This document shows positions 1-9,785 of a stretch of DNA of 64,000 nucleotides, piece by piece. Within the stretch, counting starts at the first letter, position 1. Every line of letters begins with the position of its first letter. The stretch is from positions 2,650,204 through 2,714,203 of the forward strand of contig NW_006499776.1 in assembly GCF_000471905.2 (NCBI RefSeq). Direction: 5' to 3'. The notes beneath the pieces are model-generated. The model worked only from the letters and a program-made list of their open reading frames with translations, did no database searches and was not told the DNA's origin. Source of the stretch: Amborella trichopoda (lineage: Eukaryota; Streptophyta; Magnoliopsida; Amborellales; Amborellaceae). The translations under genes and the position numbers were made by a program.

Positions 1-234
1 GATGACATGAGGATACCTATGAAAGATGGATGATGTATGAATGGAAAGTGGAAAGTGGTGACCCACTAACTGATGGTGAGTATGGATGGCGGGACGGCTC
101 GCCATTTTGTGAGTACGTGTGAGACTCACTAGGGAGTGATGAATGGTAATGAAAGAAGATGGATTTAATGAGAATGAAAGAAGATGCTCGGTTTAGGGAA
201 GACATGCATGAAGACGCATGTAAAGGGCGTATGC

Positions 235-690
235 GCATGTGTGGGGGCAAGTTTAAGGTCATGCCTCCGGGACCTGTGCAAAACGGTTTATCGTCATGCA
301 GCCAAGACGTGCACTATGATTTAGGTTCATATAGTTTGGACCATGGTTACGTAGTTTTAGAGTCATGCAATTAGGATCATGCAGTTTAAGGTCGTGCAAC
401 TAGACCTCGACTACAGTTTAAGGTCGTATAGTTTGGACCATGGTGCTAAGCCTTTTACCGTCATGCGGCCAAGACGTGCACTATGGTTTAAGGTCATATA
501 GCTTAGACTGTGGTTATGAAGTTTAGAGTCATGCAACTAGGACCATGCAGTTTGAGGTCGTGCAACTAGACCTCCACTACACCATGCAATTTAGAGTCGT
601 GCACCTAGACCAAGGCTGTGCAGTTTAAGGTCTTACAGCACAGACCATGACTGTGCAATTTAAGGTCATGTAGCACGGACCATTGTGTGG
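235..690. repeat. Minisatellite of about 32-36 bp units, Tat-A
   Basis: Degenerate units around the core GTTTAAGGTCATGCAG followed by a variable ACTAGACC/TTGGACCATGG segment, roughly a dozen copies. The same family appears near 35,950-36,460 in Tat-D and, inverted and much expanded, at 56,225-57,600 in Tat-C, so it is an inherited part of the element's 3' region and not a locus-specific satellite. Confidence 0.75.
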
Positions 691-1130
691 GTCACCATGT
701 AGGTGAAGCTCCACGGGGAATAGGTCTGTGGATAGCAATCTGACTCCCTAGGTATAAAATAATTAAGGCCAGCAGGGACTTAGATGGAGAATCAGACTTC
801 ACTAGGGATTAGGGGACAAGTATGACTCCCTAAGGTGAAAGATGAGACTCCATGGGGGATTGGCTTATGGAAAGTAACCCAACTTCTGGGGTTAAGATAG
901 CTTGGTGCGAGAAGACCCACTGGGGATTAACGAGGTAATCATGACCCTAACTCCACTGGGGATCAATGTGCCGCAATATGGGTGGAATTCCTACTGGGGA
1001 TGAGAGACAGTGGCATGTTCTTGTCTCTATTGGGGATGACCAGTCATGGCCTGGGTGGAATGGTGTGAATGCAACTCCACTGGGGATGACAAAGGCTACG
1101 GCCTTGGTGGAACTCCACTAGGGATAGTGG
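690..1130. repeat. CTCCACTGGGGAT-type degenerate repeats, Tat-A
   Basis: The words ACTCCACTGGGGAT, ACTCCCTAGG and CCTACTGGGGATG recur every 40-60 bases. A related stretch occurs at 36,480-36,870 in Tat-D. The core resembles the primer binding site word CTCCACTGGGGA of this same element, which may be coincidence. Confidence 0.55.
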
Positions 1131-1559
1131 TAGGCCACGCACAACGGAAACCAAGTGCTATCACATGCGCGGGGCTTGCCACGAACATCAGCAACACGCA
1201 TGGTGGTAACATTGGTGCACATGAAACTAGCACGAGAGGCTCTAGTATGCACATGAGTAGTCATAAGCGGCAATAGTACTGACGCAATTGGCACACACAA
1301 CGTTGGTTGCACACAGCGTTAATCACAGACGGCGATACAAAACACAGCTGACATTAGCCTGTGTTCGAGCCTCGGGCATGGGCCTGGTCCAGTTCTGTTA
1401 TTCTGAAAGTCGATGCTCGGCATTGTGCAGGCGGCGGTAGGCCTCTGTTCAGGCCACGGGTATGAGACTGACCCGGTCTGGCCCACTGACACTTGGCCTT
1501 CAGGGACGTGTCTGGTATTCTTGCTTTGTGAGGCGTGCCTTGGGGAACCATCTTCTATA

Positions 1560-2060
1560 TTATGGGGAAGACTCCATTTTTATTTTTTTGCCTAAGGTAA
1601 AACAATAAGAGTTTTAAAAGTGAGAGGGAGAAAGAAGAAACTCCAAGGAGAACTCCGATGAGCACACGTATTTTGGCACAATTATCAGCTTCGGTAGGGT
1701 ATTCATAAAATTTTGCCGATGAAGTGTCGAAGTTTCTACTGAGGAAGAGAGAGTTCAGGTGAAGAAGGGAGAACACCGACGAGTTGCAAAGGTATTCCGA
1801 CAGAGGTTCTCGGACACCGGATAGGTGGGAAAGAGGCAAGTGAGGGCCGCCGAACATTTCCGTGAACTTCTGGTCATTCCCGGTGGTTTTTTGTCACCGG
1901 GGAGTAGTGGGAGAGTAATAGCGGCGAGTGAAAGTGTTTTCCTGGCCAGCAGATGTGGTTTTCTCTACGAGTAGAAGTGGTTTTCGGTGAGTAGAAGTGG
2001 TTTCCAGTGAGAAACCGAAGGGTCGAGGAGGTGAAAAGCTGCAAGAAGGCGGACAATCAC
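1560..2060. other. 3'-region block shared by the copies (Tat-A)
   Basis: A relatively non-repetitive block. Read on either strand it shares short words with 37,330-37,970 (Tat-D) and, inverted, 55,080-55,780 (Tat-C), for example a run resembling CCTAAGGGTAAAA and adjacent text rich in TTTCCGGTGA. Small internal repeats of AGTAGAAGTGGTTTTC occur near 1,965-2,015. I do not recognise a protein here; open frames exist on both strands but none is clearly conserved. Confidence 0.4.
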
Positions 2061-2540
2061 AAGGAAGATGAAGGATTTTGGGAATTTGATTCATCACGAA
2101 AGACGAGGAGTCTCGGTAAGGTTCATAGTCACTGGGGAGATGAAGGGTCATCGGGAGACGAAGAGTCTGGGGAACGTGAAAGGTCACCGTCACGAGCGAA
2201 CACAGTCAGCGTTAGTCATTTGTCCAACACAGCCGGCGTTACCCTTAGTCGGCGTTAGCCCTTTGTCAAACACTACCGGCGTTACTTCTGGAAATCATAG
2301 CCGGTGTTAATCCTATTTGCCGTACGTGGTGCTTATCAATGCTAGCGACATGACGCGCTCGATGTTAGCGACGTGCGCCGGTTGTCATTTGCTCGTGAAC
2401 ATTAGGAAGTTATACTTGTATGCGGCCATGCTTAACGACGAGTTGCAAGTGGAGATTGTTGGGCATGACGCTGAGTCATGCGTGGAGATGTTCACACTTG
2501 GCGCTGACTTGGGTAGGCAAAGGGTGGTGACCAATGGTGA

Positions 2541-2723
2541 AGCCAAGTCCCCCAGCACAACAGTGAAGTCTATGTTGTTCTGTGGAAGGGAACTCACTAT
2601 GAACGGGGTATGCTCTCCATCATAGGCCAGTTCCTTGCCAGAGAAGTCTTCTTTGTATGTCTGATATACTCAATCAAAGTGCTTCCACCTTCTCCTATTG
2701 TGAGAGAGACTTTTAGCCTGTAA
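2541..2723 (+). pseudogene. Antisense reading-frame remnant in Tat-A 3' region
   Basis: On the strand opposite to the element, the frame from 2,541 reads SQVPQHNSEVYVVLWKGTHY and ends at TAA 2,721-2,723. It aligns without gaps to the antisense frame at 38,215-38,526 of Tat-D (core WKGTH.E.GMLS.IGQFL, then FVCLI). In Tat-A the codon just upstream is TGA where Tat-D has GGA, so the longer frame is broken here. Function unknown. Differences between the two copies are spread over all three codon positions, which does not argue for selection on the protein. Confidence 0.3.
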
Positions 2724-2960
2724 CCGTCCTCTTTTCCTCAGATGCAAGAACAACGCTTTTGATGTGAGAATTGTTTTTGGCCTGTAACCGTCCTCTTTTC
2801 CTTAGATGCAAGAGCAATGCTAGGGATCAACTGTCTTTTTTTCCTCAGATGCAAGAGCAACACTTCAACACAATTGTTATCCTTTCCTCATATGCAAGAG
2901 ATTTGTAACCTCCCTAGTAATTGGTTTTGATTATAACTTGTAACTCCTTCTAATGCAATA
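2640..2960 (-). other. Block immediately 3' of integrase with GTAACCGTCCTC repeats
   Basis: Three to four copies of GTAACCGTCCTCTTTTCC followed by TCAGATGCAAGAG, ending at the word CAATAAAAAGAGTT. The same block is at about 38,550-38,860 in Tat-D, and its inverted end (CATTAAAAAGAGTTACAAG) at about 54,460 in Tat-C, just after integrase. Conserved position suggests an element-specific 3' feature; role unknown. Confidence 0.5.
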
Positions 2961-3060
2961 AAAAGAGTTGAACTTCATTTGGATTGCCTTGCTTCTTTTT
3001 CTTTCCCTTTCTTTTATTCGTAACTCTTTTCAATTGCACATTGGATCCTTTAAGAGCATA

Positions 3061-4211
3061 TTAGGGATAATACTTCTTCAAGTATTGCCCATTGATAGGG
3101 GCATCGCCTCCTGCCCATCAGGATGTGTTAGTATATAAGCCCCATTGGCTAGACTTTCTTGTCTATAAAGGGACCTTCCCACTTAGGTTAAAACTTCCCT
3201 TTGCGCCGCCCATGCATAAAAATTGACCTTTTGACAACTAGAACTAAGTCCCCACAAGCGAATGAACGAACCTTGACTGACTTGTCGAAGGATCTCTTCA
3301 TCCTTCCCTCGTTGAGCTCAAGATTCTGCTGAGCTTCGAGCCTCTTTTCATCAAATGCATCCAATTCTTGATAGCAAAGCTTGACTCTCTCTTCTTCGGT
3401 CAGTCCTTGATGTACGGCAATGCTCAGTGAAGGGAGTTGAATCTCAAGGGGTAAAACTGCTTCACCCCCAAAGACTAGGGAATAAGGGGTGGAATCAGTG
3501 GCATTTCTCGTGGTAGTATGATAGGCCCACAAGGTTTCAGGCAGCTTCTCATGCCAATTCTTCTTTATTTTTGATACCGACGTCCTTAAAACGTTGCACA
3601 TGGTTTTATTGAAGGCCTCAACTAAGCCATTTGCTCGAGGGTGATACATAGTTGAGTATATCCACTTGAAATCGAACTGGTTAATCAAGCGATCAATATG
3701 ATGACTTCTGATCTGAGGGCCGTTGTCAGATATAATCTGGTCAGGCACTCCGCACCGGTATATGATGTGATGTTGCACGAAATTAGCCACCGTGGTCCCA
3801 GGAACGTGCTTGAGGGGGACCGCTTCAGCCCACTTGGAGAAATAATCTATTGCAGCTAGAATAAAGACATGACACATTACCAAAGGCAATAGGCCCTACA
3901 ATGTCCATACCCCATTGTGAGAAGGGCCATGATGCCACCGTAGGGTGTAGGGGCTCTAGAGGCTGCTGAACAAGGCTCAAGTGTATTTGGCACACCTGGT
4001 AGTTCTTGGCATAGTTTAAGTTGTCGACAATCATCGAGGGCCGATAGTACCCCAATCTATGTATCCATTCATAGAGCTTAGGGTCGGATTGATGCAATAC
4101 TTCCTCCAACACCTTATTTGCCTCTTCCGTATCCACACATCTAAGAAGAATACCGTCGAAAGGTCGTCTAAAGAGAGCATCTCCTTCAAGGAGGGTGTAC
4201 TTGGTAGACAT
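3061..4211 (-). pseudogene. Tat-A integrase (frameshifted)
   Basis: Integrase inserts the cDNA copy into the genome. Frames 4,211-3,825 and 3,889-3,188 together cover the zinc-binding domain, DDE core and C-terminal region; the terminal PLSMG..KKYYP-like end reaches TAA at 3,063-3,061. The first catalytic Asp lies in WGMDIVGP. A frameshift follows, and in the second frame the SDNG Asp (residue 55) and the VEAFNK Glu (residue 91) are separated by 35 residues, the canonical spacing. The HHCC zinc site is destroyed: the His pair is removed by a small deletion (EEVLHQSDPKLYEW where Tat-D has EEVHSDICGLHLSGPKLYER) and the first Cys of C-X2-C is Tyr (NYQVC). Not functional. Confidence 0.85.
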
Positions 4212-4439
4212 TCAACGCACACTATTGCATTCTGCATGATTTTTCGAGAGTCTATCGTACTTTATAAAATTAATAGTGGGCTCTCTCCATCTTCTACCTA
4301 CTCGACTTTCGCACACACTGGGTTGAAGAATTTCGGTTCCCGTTTTTTAACCTTAGCTCCTAGATTCTTTGTCATTTCCTATTCGGTTTTAATAACCTCT
4401 TTAGTTGATAGAAGTACTCCAAATGGATAAGAAGGGCAC

Positions 4440-4916
4440 TTGAGGAAGAGATTTTTCTCATTACCATGTCTACCTAGGTTCTTAGTTCAAACTGTCTCCA
4501 TTCTGCCACCCAAACAGGTGTGGGCTCTAGTGAGGACAATTGCATTGTAGCCCCGATCTTTGCAAGTGCATCGGCCTTCGAGTTTAACCTCCTGGGGATG
4601 TGACTCAGGGATACATCATCAAACTGAGCCATAAACAATTTTGTAGTATCGTGATAAGGCTTGAGAGTATCTTTTCTCAAGTCATATATTCCTTTAAGCT
4701 GTCGTATCACCAACTCAGAGTTGCCATGATCTTGAGCTGCTCTAAGTCTAAGTCAAAGGCTATCTCCAACCCAATTATAAGGACCTGATATTCCTCCTCA
4801 TTATGGAAACCGGCCTCGGTGAGGGAGAAAGAAAGAGGCAGTACTCCTCCTTTCAGAGTCATAATTAACACTCCCTTGCCTCCCCGATCAGATTGGAAGG
4901 CTCCATCGAAGTACAT
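4440..4916 (-). pseudogene. Tat-A second RNase H domain
   Basis: Frames 4,916-4,707 and 4,713-4,474 carry the start MYFDGAFQSDRGGKGVLI, the NEEEYQVLIIGLEIA helix and, after a frame change, VIRQLKGIYDLRKD and SHIPRRLNSKADALAKIG. These are landmarks of the additional RNase H (FDGA, EY.AL..GLE, N..ADALA) that lies between the first RNase H and integrase in the Tat lineage. It degrades the RNA strand during reverse transcription. The aspartate-containing GDS strand expected at the frame change is damaged. A short tail (NLFLKCPSYPFGVLL) links to integrase. Confidence 0.75.
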
Positions 4917-5472
4917 CTCCCATGCACGACAAGTTCTGCACAGAATACTTCTTCATCATGGAGGTCACTTGATAAAGGAGATTTTGCTGGTATTGGGTGT
5001 GCTCCGAGAAAATCAATCAAAGCTTGGCCCTTGATGGCCTTTTGTGGGACATAAGTGATGTCGAACTTCATCAACAATAATGCTCACTTAGCTAGACGTC
5101 CCGACAAGCATGGGCATGTCATGAGAAACTTCACAGGATCTGCTTTTGATATAAGTCTTACTTCATGACTGAGCAAGTAGTGGCGGAGCTTTTATACTAT
5201 GAAGATTAGGGCTAGACACATCGTTTCAATAGACAGATAATTCTTCTTGGCCCTTTGCATCCTGCGGCTGAGATAATATAACAAAGTCTCTTTCCCTTCA
5301 TCATTGTTCTGTGCCAATAATACCCCAAGTGACTCATCTAGAGCAGTCACATACAGGATGAGAGGTTTTCCCAGTACCGGTGTAGAAAGCATTGGAGGGT
5401 TGAGTAAATAATGCTTGATGTCATCAAGGGCTGCCTGACATTCTTTATCTTAGATGAATGGAGTATTCTTCG
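4917..5472 (-). pseudogene. Tat-A first RNase H domain and tether
   Basis: Frame 5,392-5,192 reads LSTPVLGKPLILYVTALDES followed by LGVLLAQNN, LLYYLSRRMQ and ETMCLAL, the standard gypsy RNase H layout. The position normally occupied by the first catalytic Asp (LYVDAS) is LYVTAL, so this domain looks catalytically dead; Tat-D has the same substitution, so the loss predates this copy. After a stop, frame 5,077-4,865 continues with the tether FDITYVPQKAIKGQALIDFL. Loss of activity in this domain alongside a second RNase H is a known Tat trait. Confidence 0.75.
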
Positions 5473-6311
5473 TTAACAGGTGTGTAAAAGGCTTACAGCG
5501 ACCTGAGAGGTTTGAGATGAACCTGTGGATATAAGCCAGATGCCCTTGGAGGGATCACAGTTCTCGCAATGTTGTTGGTGATGGCATTTCCTGGATTGCC
5601 TTGATCTTAACTGGCTCAACTTCGAACCCTCTGTGTCTAACAATGAATCCCAAGAATTTTCCTGAATGCATGTAAAAGAGTATTTCAAGGGGTTCATTTT
5701 GAGCTGATGAAGGCATAACTGTTCAAACAACTTTTCAAGATCTCTCATATGAGCATCTTTCTCTTCGGACTTCATCACCAAGTCATCCACATAGCATTCG
5801 ACCTCTTTGTGCATCATGTCCTTAAAGATGGTCAACATTGGTCTCTGATACGTAGCGCCTGCATACTTCAATCCAAAGGGCATGATGGTGTAGCAAAAGA
5901 AGCCTTTTGGAGTTAGGAATGCAGTGGCTTCCTCATCTCCTGACGCCATTCGTATCTGATTGTACATGGAGTATCCATCCATGAAGGAGAAGATCTGGCA
6001 ATAAGCCGTAGCATCGATAAGAATTTTCGTACATGGCAATGGAAAGTCATCCTTTGGGCAAGCAGTATTCAGGTGTCGAAAGTCGTGCAAGCCTTAATTT
6101 GGTTGTTCTTATTCTTGACTGGGACAATATTTGCGAGGCACTTTGGATACTTGATCTCACGAAGAAAGCCTACTTTACTGAGTTTGGTCACCTCGGCATC
6201 TATCTGCATTTTGAGATCAAGCCTAAACCTCCATGATTTTTGCTTGACAGGCTTGACAGAGGGATCGATACTGAGATGGTGAACCGTGACTTGAGGATCT
6301 AAACCAGGCAT
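5473..6311 (-). pseudogene. Tat-A reverse transcriptase (frameshifted)
   Basis: Copies element RNA into DNA. Frame 6,311-6,069 holds the entry motif MPGLDPQVTVHHLSIDPSVK and IKYPKCLANIVPVKN; a frameshift leads to 6,090-5,473 with HDFRHLNTACPKDDFPLP, the first catalytic Asp in FSFMDGYS, LTPKGFFCYTIMPFGL and the YVDD active site at 5,793-5,782. A second frameshift near 5,665 truncates the thumb. Active-site residues survive but the frame is broken at least twice. DVFAWHY-type text precedes the domain as in other plant gypsy polyproteins. Confidence 0.88.
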
Positions 6312-6338
6312 CTCATGGTAATGCCAGGAAAAGACGTC

Positions 6339-7232
6339 TCAGTTTGCTCGTAAGAAGGCAGTGGAATTTTCTTTCTCCTCTGGAGACGTATTTGTCGAGA
6401 TGAAAGTGGGTTTGGGGTCAGCCTCGTCCCTTAGATTTATCTCCTCGGGTTCAACTATTGTGGTCTCACCGCCTTCTTCCCATTCTTCTGGGGCCTCTTG
6501 CAACTCTTCCTCATTGTCTTCAGAGGTATTTTCAATAACCTCTAGTGCCGAGACCCATGATCCTGAAATATCCGCTTCCAATAGAGCTCCAAGGCAGGTC
6601 ATGATTTCTTCACCTTTCTCGAACTGGGGCACAGAAGGGTCGACCTCAAATATGGATGGCATATCAGGCTGTAGGGGTATGTAGAGAAGTTCAGATTCAA
6701 TGATTGTGGAGCCAAAGGCACCCTCATATGAATTGCTTAGTCTTTGCATGGGTGTCTGCAGTGTTTGCCTCGTGCTAGCTGATACTTCATAGACCTGTAC
6801 CATGTGGCAAGCCTCCTGACAATAGAAGCTTTGCCCTCTTGATTCTTTTAGCCTATGCTCAAAGTTGAGCTCATGAGGACACTGGGGTTTCTTTGAATTT
6901 GACTTCTTGTGGTTCCCAATAGAAGAGGTTGGCTCTGACTTAGCTCGAGCTGCCAAGGCATCAACAATAGTTAAGAATCCAGCTGCCTGGGCTAGTGTCT
7001 TTCTCAGCCGCCTCCGGTGCGTCCTACTTATATTAGTTCCTTTGAGCTCTCTTTCAAGAGCCCCGAAGTCTGGAAATTTCAATATTGTACCTACAGGAGC
7101 CATAAAAGAGGAAGGATAAGAAGAAGAAGAAGAGGAAGAAGGAGAAGGGTGAATAGGTGAGGGACTTTTAAGGTCGTTCCCCTCATTAGACCGATCGGGG
7201 CAGCTTTTTACATCATCACAAGAGTTGGACAT
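6339..7232 (-). CDS. Tat-A gag-pol linker, 297-codon open stretch without protease motif
   Basis: The longest clean frame of this copy. It starts with two related peptides (DDVKSCPDRSNEGNDLK; another copy lies just upstream), then a Ser/Pro-rich stretch, a basic segment (THRRRLRKTLAQAAGF), a Lys-rich segment (NHKKSNSKKPQCP), the acidic run SEDNEEELQEAPEEWEE, and EEKENSTAFLRAN leading into RT. In most gypsy elements the aspartic protease with a D-(S/T/G)-G motif sits here; I find none, and none in the corresponding stretches of Tat-D (42,600-43,150) or Tat-C (51,768-52,700). The frame is probably a fragment of the polyprotein and not a separate gene. The Met start is arbitrary. Confidence 0.6.
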   Translation of the reverse strand: MSNSCDDVKSCPDRSNEGNDLKSPSPIHPSPSSSSSSSYPSSFMAPVGTILKFPDFGALERELKGTNISRTHRRRLRKTLAQAAGFLTIVDALAARAKSEPTSSIGNHKKSNSKKPQCPHELNFEHRLKESRGQSFYCQEACHMVQVYEVSASTRQTLQTPMQRLSNSYEGAFGSTIIESELLYIPLQPDMPSIFEVDPSVPQFEKGEEIMTCLGALLEADISGSWVSALEVIENTSEDNEEELQEAPEEWEEGGETTIVEPEEINLRDEADPKPTFISTNTSPEEKENSTAFLRAN

Positions 7233-7751
7233 GTGAAGGGGGCCTTTTAGGTCTTTCCCCTACTTAAATCGTTGGGGGTTGCTTTTAATATCGTCACCCT
7301 CATTTGACATGCCCCGAATAAGAGATGACTCAAGGATATCCTCTTGAAGAAACGAAGGAAGCGACCGGTATGAAGTCTTTTAAAGTCAGCAAGGGAGGAA
7401 GAGGCCTGAGAAATTCTGGCTCGACCTATGGATGAGGAACTTTGTTCTTCCAGCTAGCAGCCCTTGGTGCTCATTTTCTTCTAGTCGCCTTTGGAGGTGC
7501 TTGGTCTGTCTTGCTACGTTCATGAATAGTCTTAGCTTGACGAATCGCTTCTCGCTTTAAAGTCTTTAGCTTGCTCCGCCCGTGATGGACTTTCCATGGC
7601 TGGGAAGTCTACGGTTCCGTAGGATCAAATGCTTCATCATGAGAGTCTTGTACTGGGACACTCTCCTGAATGGAAGTACCGACTTGTGGGCACCAGTGTA
7701 AGCAATGTGACTTGCCTGGAATTTTTTCGCAACCACAGCTTAAAACCCATA

Positions 7752-9606
7752 ACATTCGTTCAGCTCATGGCCCCATATGTGATGGTATGGACACCAGTGA
7801 TTCTCGATTCCGTAAGCAAGGTGCTTGGGCTGCCTTGCAGGCTTAGGAGTGATGAGTCCTTGTTGGAGCATCGCCTCAAACTGGGCTAGAAGGGGGTCCG
7901 AATTATCATTTCCCGGGTCTTGGGTCAGGAGGTCCTCTTGTAATAGTGGAGGAGATGCTTGGAGATCCCTGTCTGGAACATCACCAACTTCTTGGCCTCT
8001 CTACATTTTCTTCGCTAATAGCTTGTGGAAGTCTGAGCATTCACTGAGGTCATGCCCCCATATCTGATGATATGGACACCAGAGACCCTTGGCTCTTTGA
8101 GCCCGGTGCTTAGGTTGTCTTGTTAATTTTGACGTGATGAGGTCTTCTTGAAGCATCATTGCAAACAAGGCGCGAAGGATGCTAGGTGCCTCATCTTCCT
8201 CCTGAACTGTCATTGTGTGGGATGCTTCTACTGCCCCGAATGCTTTCTTGAGTTCTTCGAGCTTGATCTGAGCCTTCTGGATCAGAGCCTCGATGAGGTC
8301 CTTTACTGTGTAACATTCTTCTTTGGAGTGGTTTACCATTCGATGATAAGCACAGTATCTTGTGTGCGTATCGAGACCAACTTGATCGGGAAACTTGATC
8401 TTCTGCTCCAGCAACAGTCAAAGCAGTGCAAGAACCCATTCCTTTTCAAAAGGATAAACCTTATTCTAATGTTTGGTCTAATAGTCATCTCGATTAAGGT
8501 TTGCAGGTGGAGGTACCCGGTTGTATGATGGCTGTTGTTTGCCTGTCTGAGGTTCTGTCATTACTGTACCCTTTGGAGAGGTCCAAAGTCTGAAAGGTGG
8601 CCTTCTTTGGATCACTGATGGTAACAACTACACTGATTACCCCTATTTTTTGGTTTCCCCGGGCATTGGTTCGAGAACTACCATTGCCCCAACTGTTTCC
8701 CAAGCTTGAAGACTGTTGTCATGACCTGCCATGGTGGTGTGACAGACTCTTTATGAGAACTGACTTAGACATAGAGGTCGGGTTGGAGGCCTCAACATGT
8801 AAAGCGATCTCAGGTCGTAGGTTTCCCAAACAGGTCTGAACTGCTTCCTTTTCAAGCATGGGATTGGGATGGCGAGCGGCGAAATCTCTCCACCTTGCTA
8901 TGAATTGATCGACAGGTTCATCTGGTTCCTGGGTCAGGGTGCGAAGTTCGATGGCTTGGACCTCTCTCTCGACCTCATAGAAACACCGATGGAACAATTT
9001 TTCCATTTCTTCCCAAGGATGTACTGAGTTTGGGGGAAGTCGAGCATACCACTGAAAGACCAGGCCGTCCAGAGTTTCAATGAACTGATGGAGGAGGAGT
9101 CCCCCATTAGTTGTCATCTCTCGACATGCTGCTTAGAAGTGGGTGATATGCTGGTGCGGAGATGTGGTACCATTGAACAAGGGAAACTTCCCATTCTTGT
9201 AGTTTAAGGGAAATGACACCTGATCAATGTAAGAGGGGTACGACTTCTAGTAAAGCGTTGCACCTTGTATTCCCGAGATTTGTCTGCTCTTTAGACTGTG
9301 AGTCACCACAGCATCAATTTTTGCCTGTGAGACAGGGTGAGGGACAAAATTGTCTTGTTAGGCAGGAAGAAGAGGCTGCCTTGGAGCTGTATCATCTGGA
9401 TGATGGGAATTGACTTCGTAGTTAGCCGAGTGTTACACGGCTTCCATGAGATCAATCTTGTTCATCATTGCTTGCACCATCTGTTCAAACCTTTCCATGC
9501 AAGCTTCTTGGGAGTCACCACTTTCGTTTACAACTATGAGGCTGACCGTTTCTTTAGGGAGGTCAGTTTTAAGTGAGGCTGAAGGCTTCCAAGCTTGACG
9601 AGTCAT
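7752..9606 (-). pseudogene. Tat-A gag with three CHHC zinc knuckles
   Basis: Structural protein that packages the RNA. It starts near the MTRQ motif (ATG at 9,606) also found in Tat-D, followed by a heptad-like helix (MERFEQMVQAMMNKIDLME). The capsid-type core is in 9,117-8,719: FQWYARLPPNSVHPWEEMEK, LFHRCFYEVEREV and the RWRDFAARH segment of the retrotransposon gag family. Zinc knuckles of the form C-X2-H-X4-H-X4-C are at 8,354-8,313 (CAYHRMVNHSKEEC), 8,078-8,037 (CPYHQIWGHDLSEC) and 7,793-7,752 (CPYHHIWGHELNEC). The second and third sit exactly 285 bases apart inside similar flanks, so they look like a tandem in-frame duplication. Several stops interrupt the frame. Confidence 0.82.
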
Positions 9607-9785
9607 ACGTGGCAGATTGGTCAGTAAGGGCTCTGCATGCCCTGACTGGACTCAAATCTTGTATGCCGAACTAGTAAGGACCGGTTCTTGACAGTCTTGG
9701 GACCGTGGCTATTGGGTGGTCCAATCATCTTCTATGACACTGGCCACTCGCAGGATTCTCGTGCCTCTTCTTCAGTCTTTGTGAT

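Larger units (their letters stand above)
1..3060 (-). other. Tat-A 3' noncoding region
   Basis: Sequence downstream of the integrase stop, read on the minus strand. It holds, from right to left: a block with repeated GTAACCGTCCTCTT..CCTCAGATGCAAGAG-like units (about 2,640-2,960), a short antisense reading frame (2,541-2,723), CCGGCGTTA repeats (about 2,185-2,312), a block shared with the other copies (about 1,560-2,060), a stretch of CTCCACTGGGGAT-type repeats (about 690-1,130), a minisatellite (about 235-690) and a segment at 1-230 that matches 26,220-26,390 and 35,720-35,860. No sense-strand coding frame is convincing. Long repeat-rich 3' regions are typical of giant Tat/Ogre elements. Confidence 0.7.
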
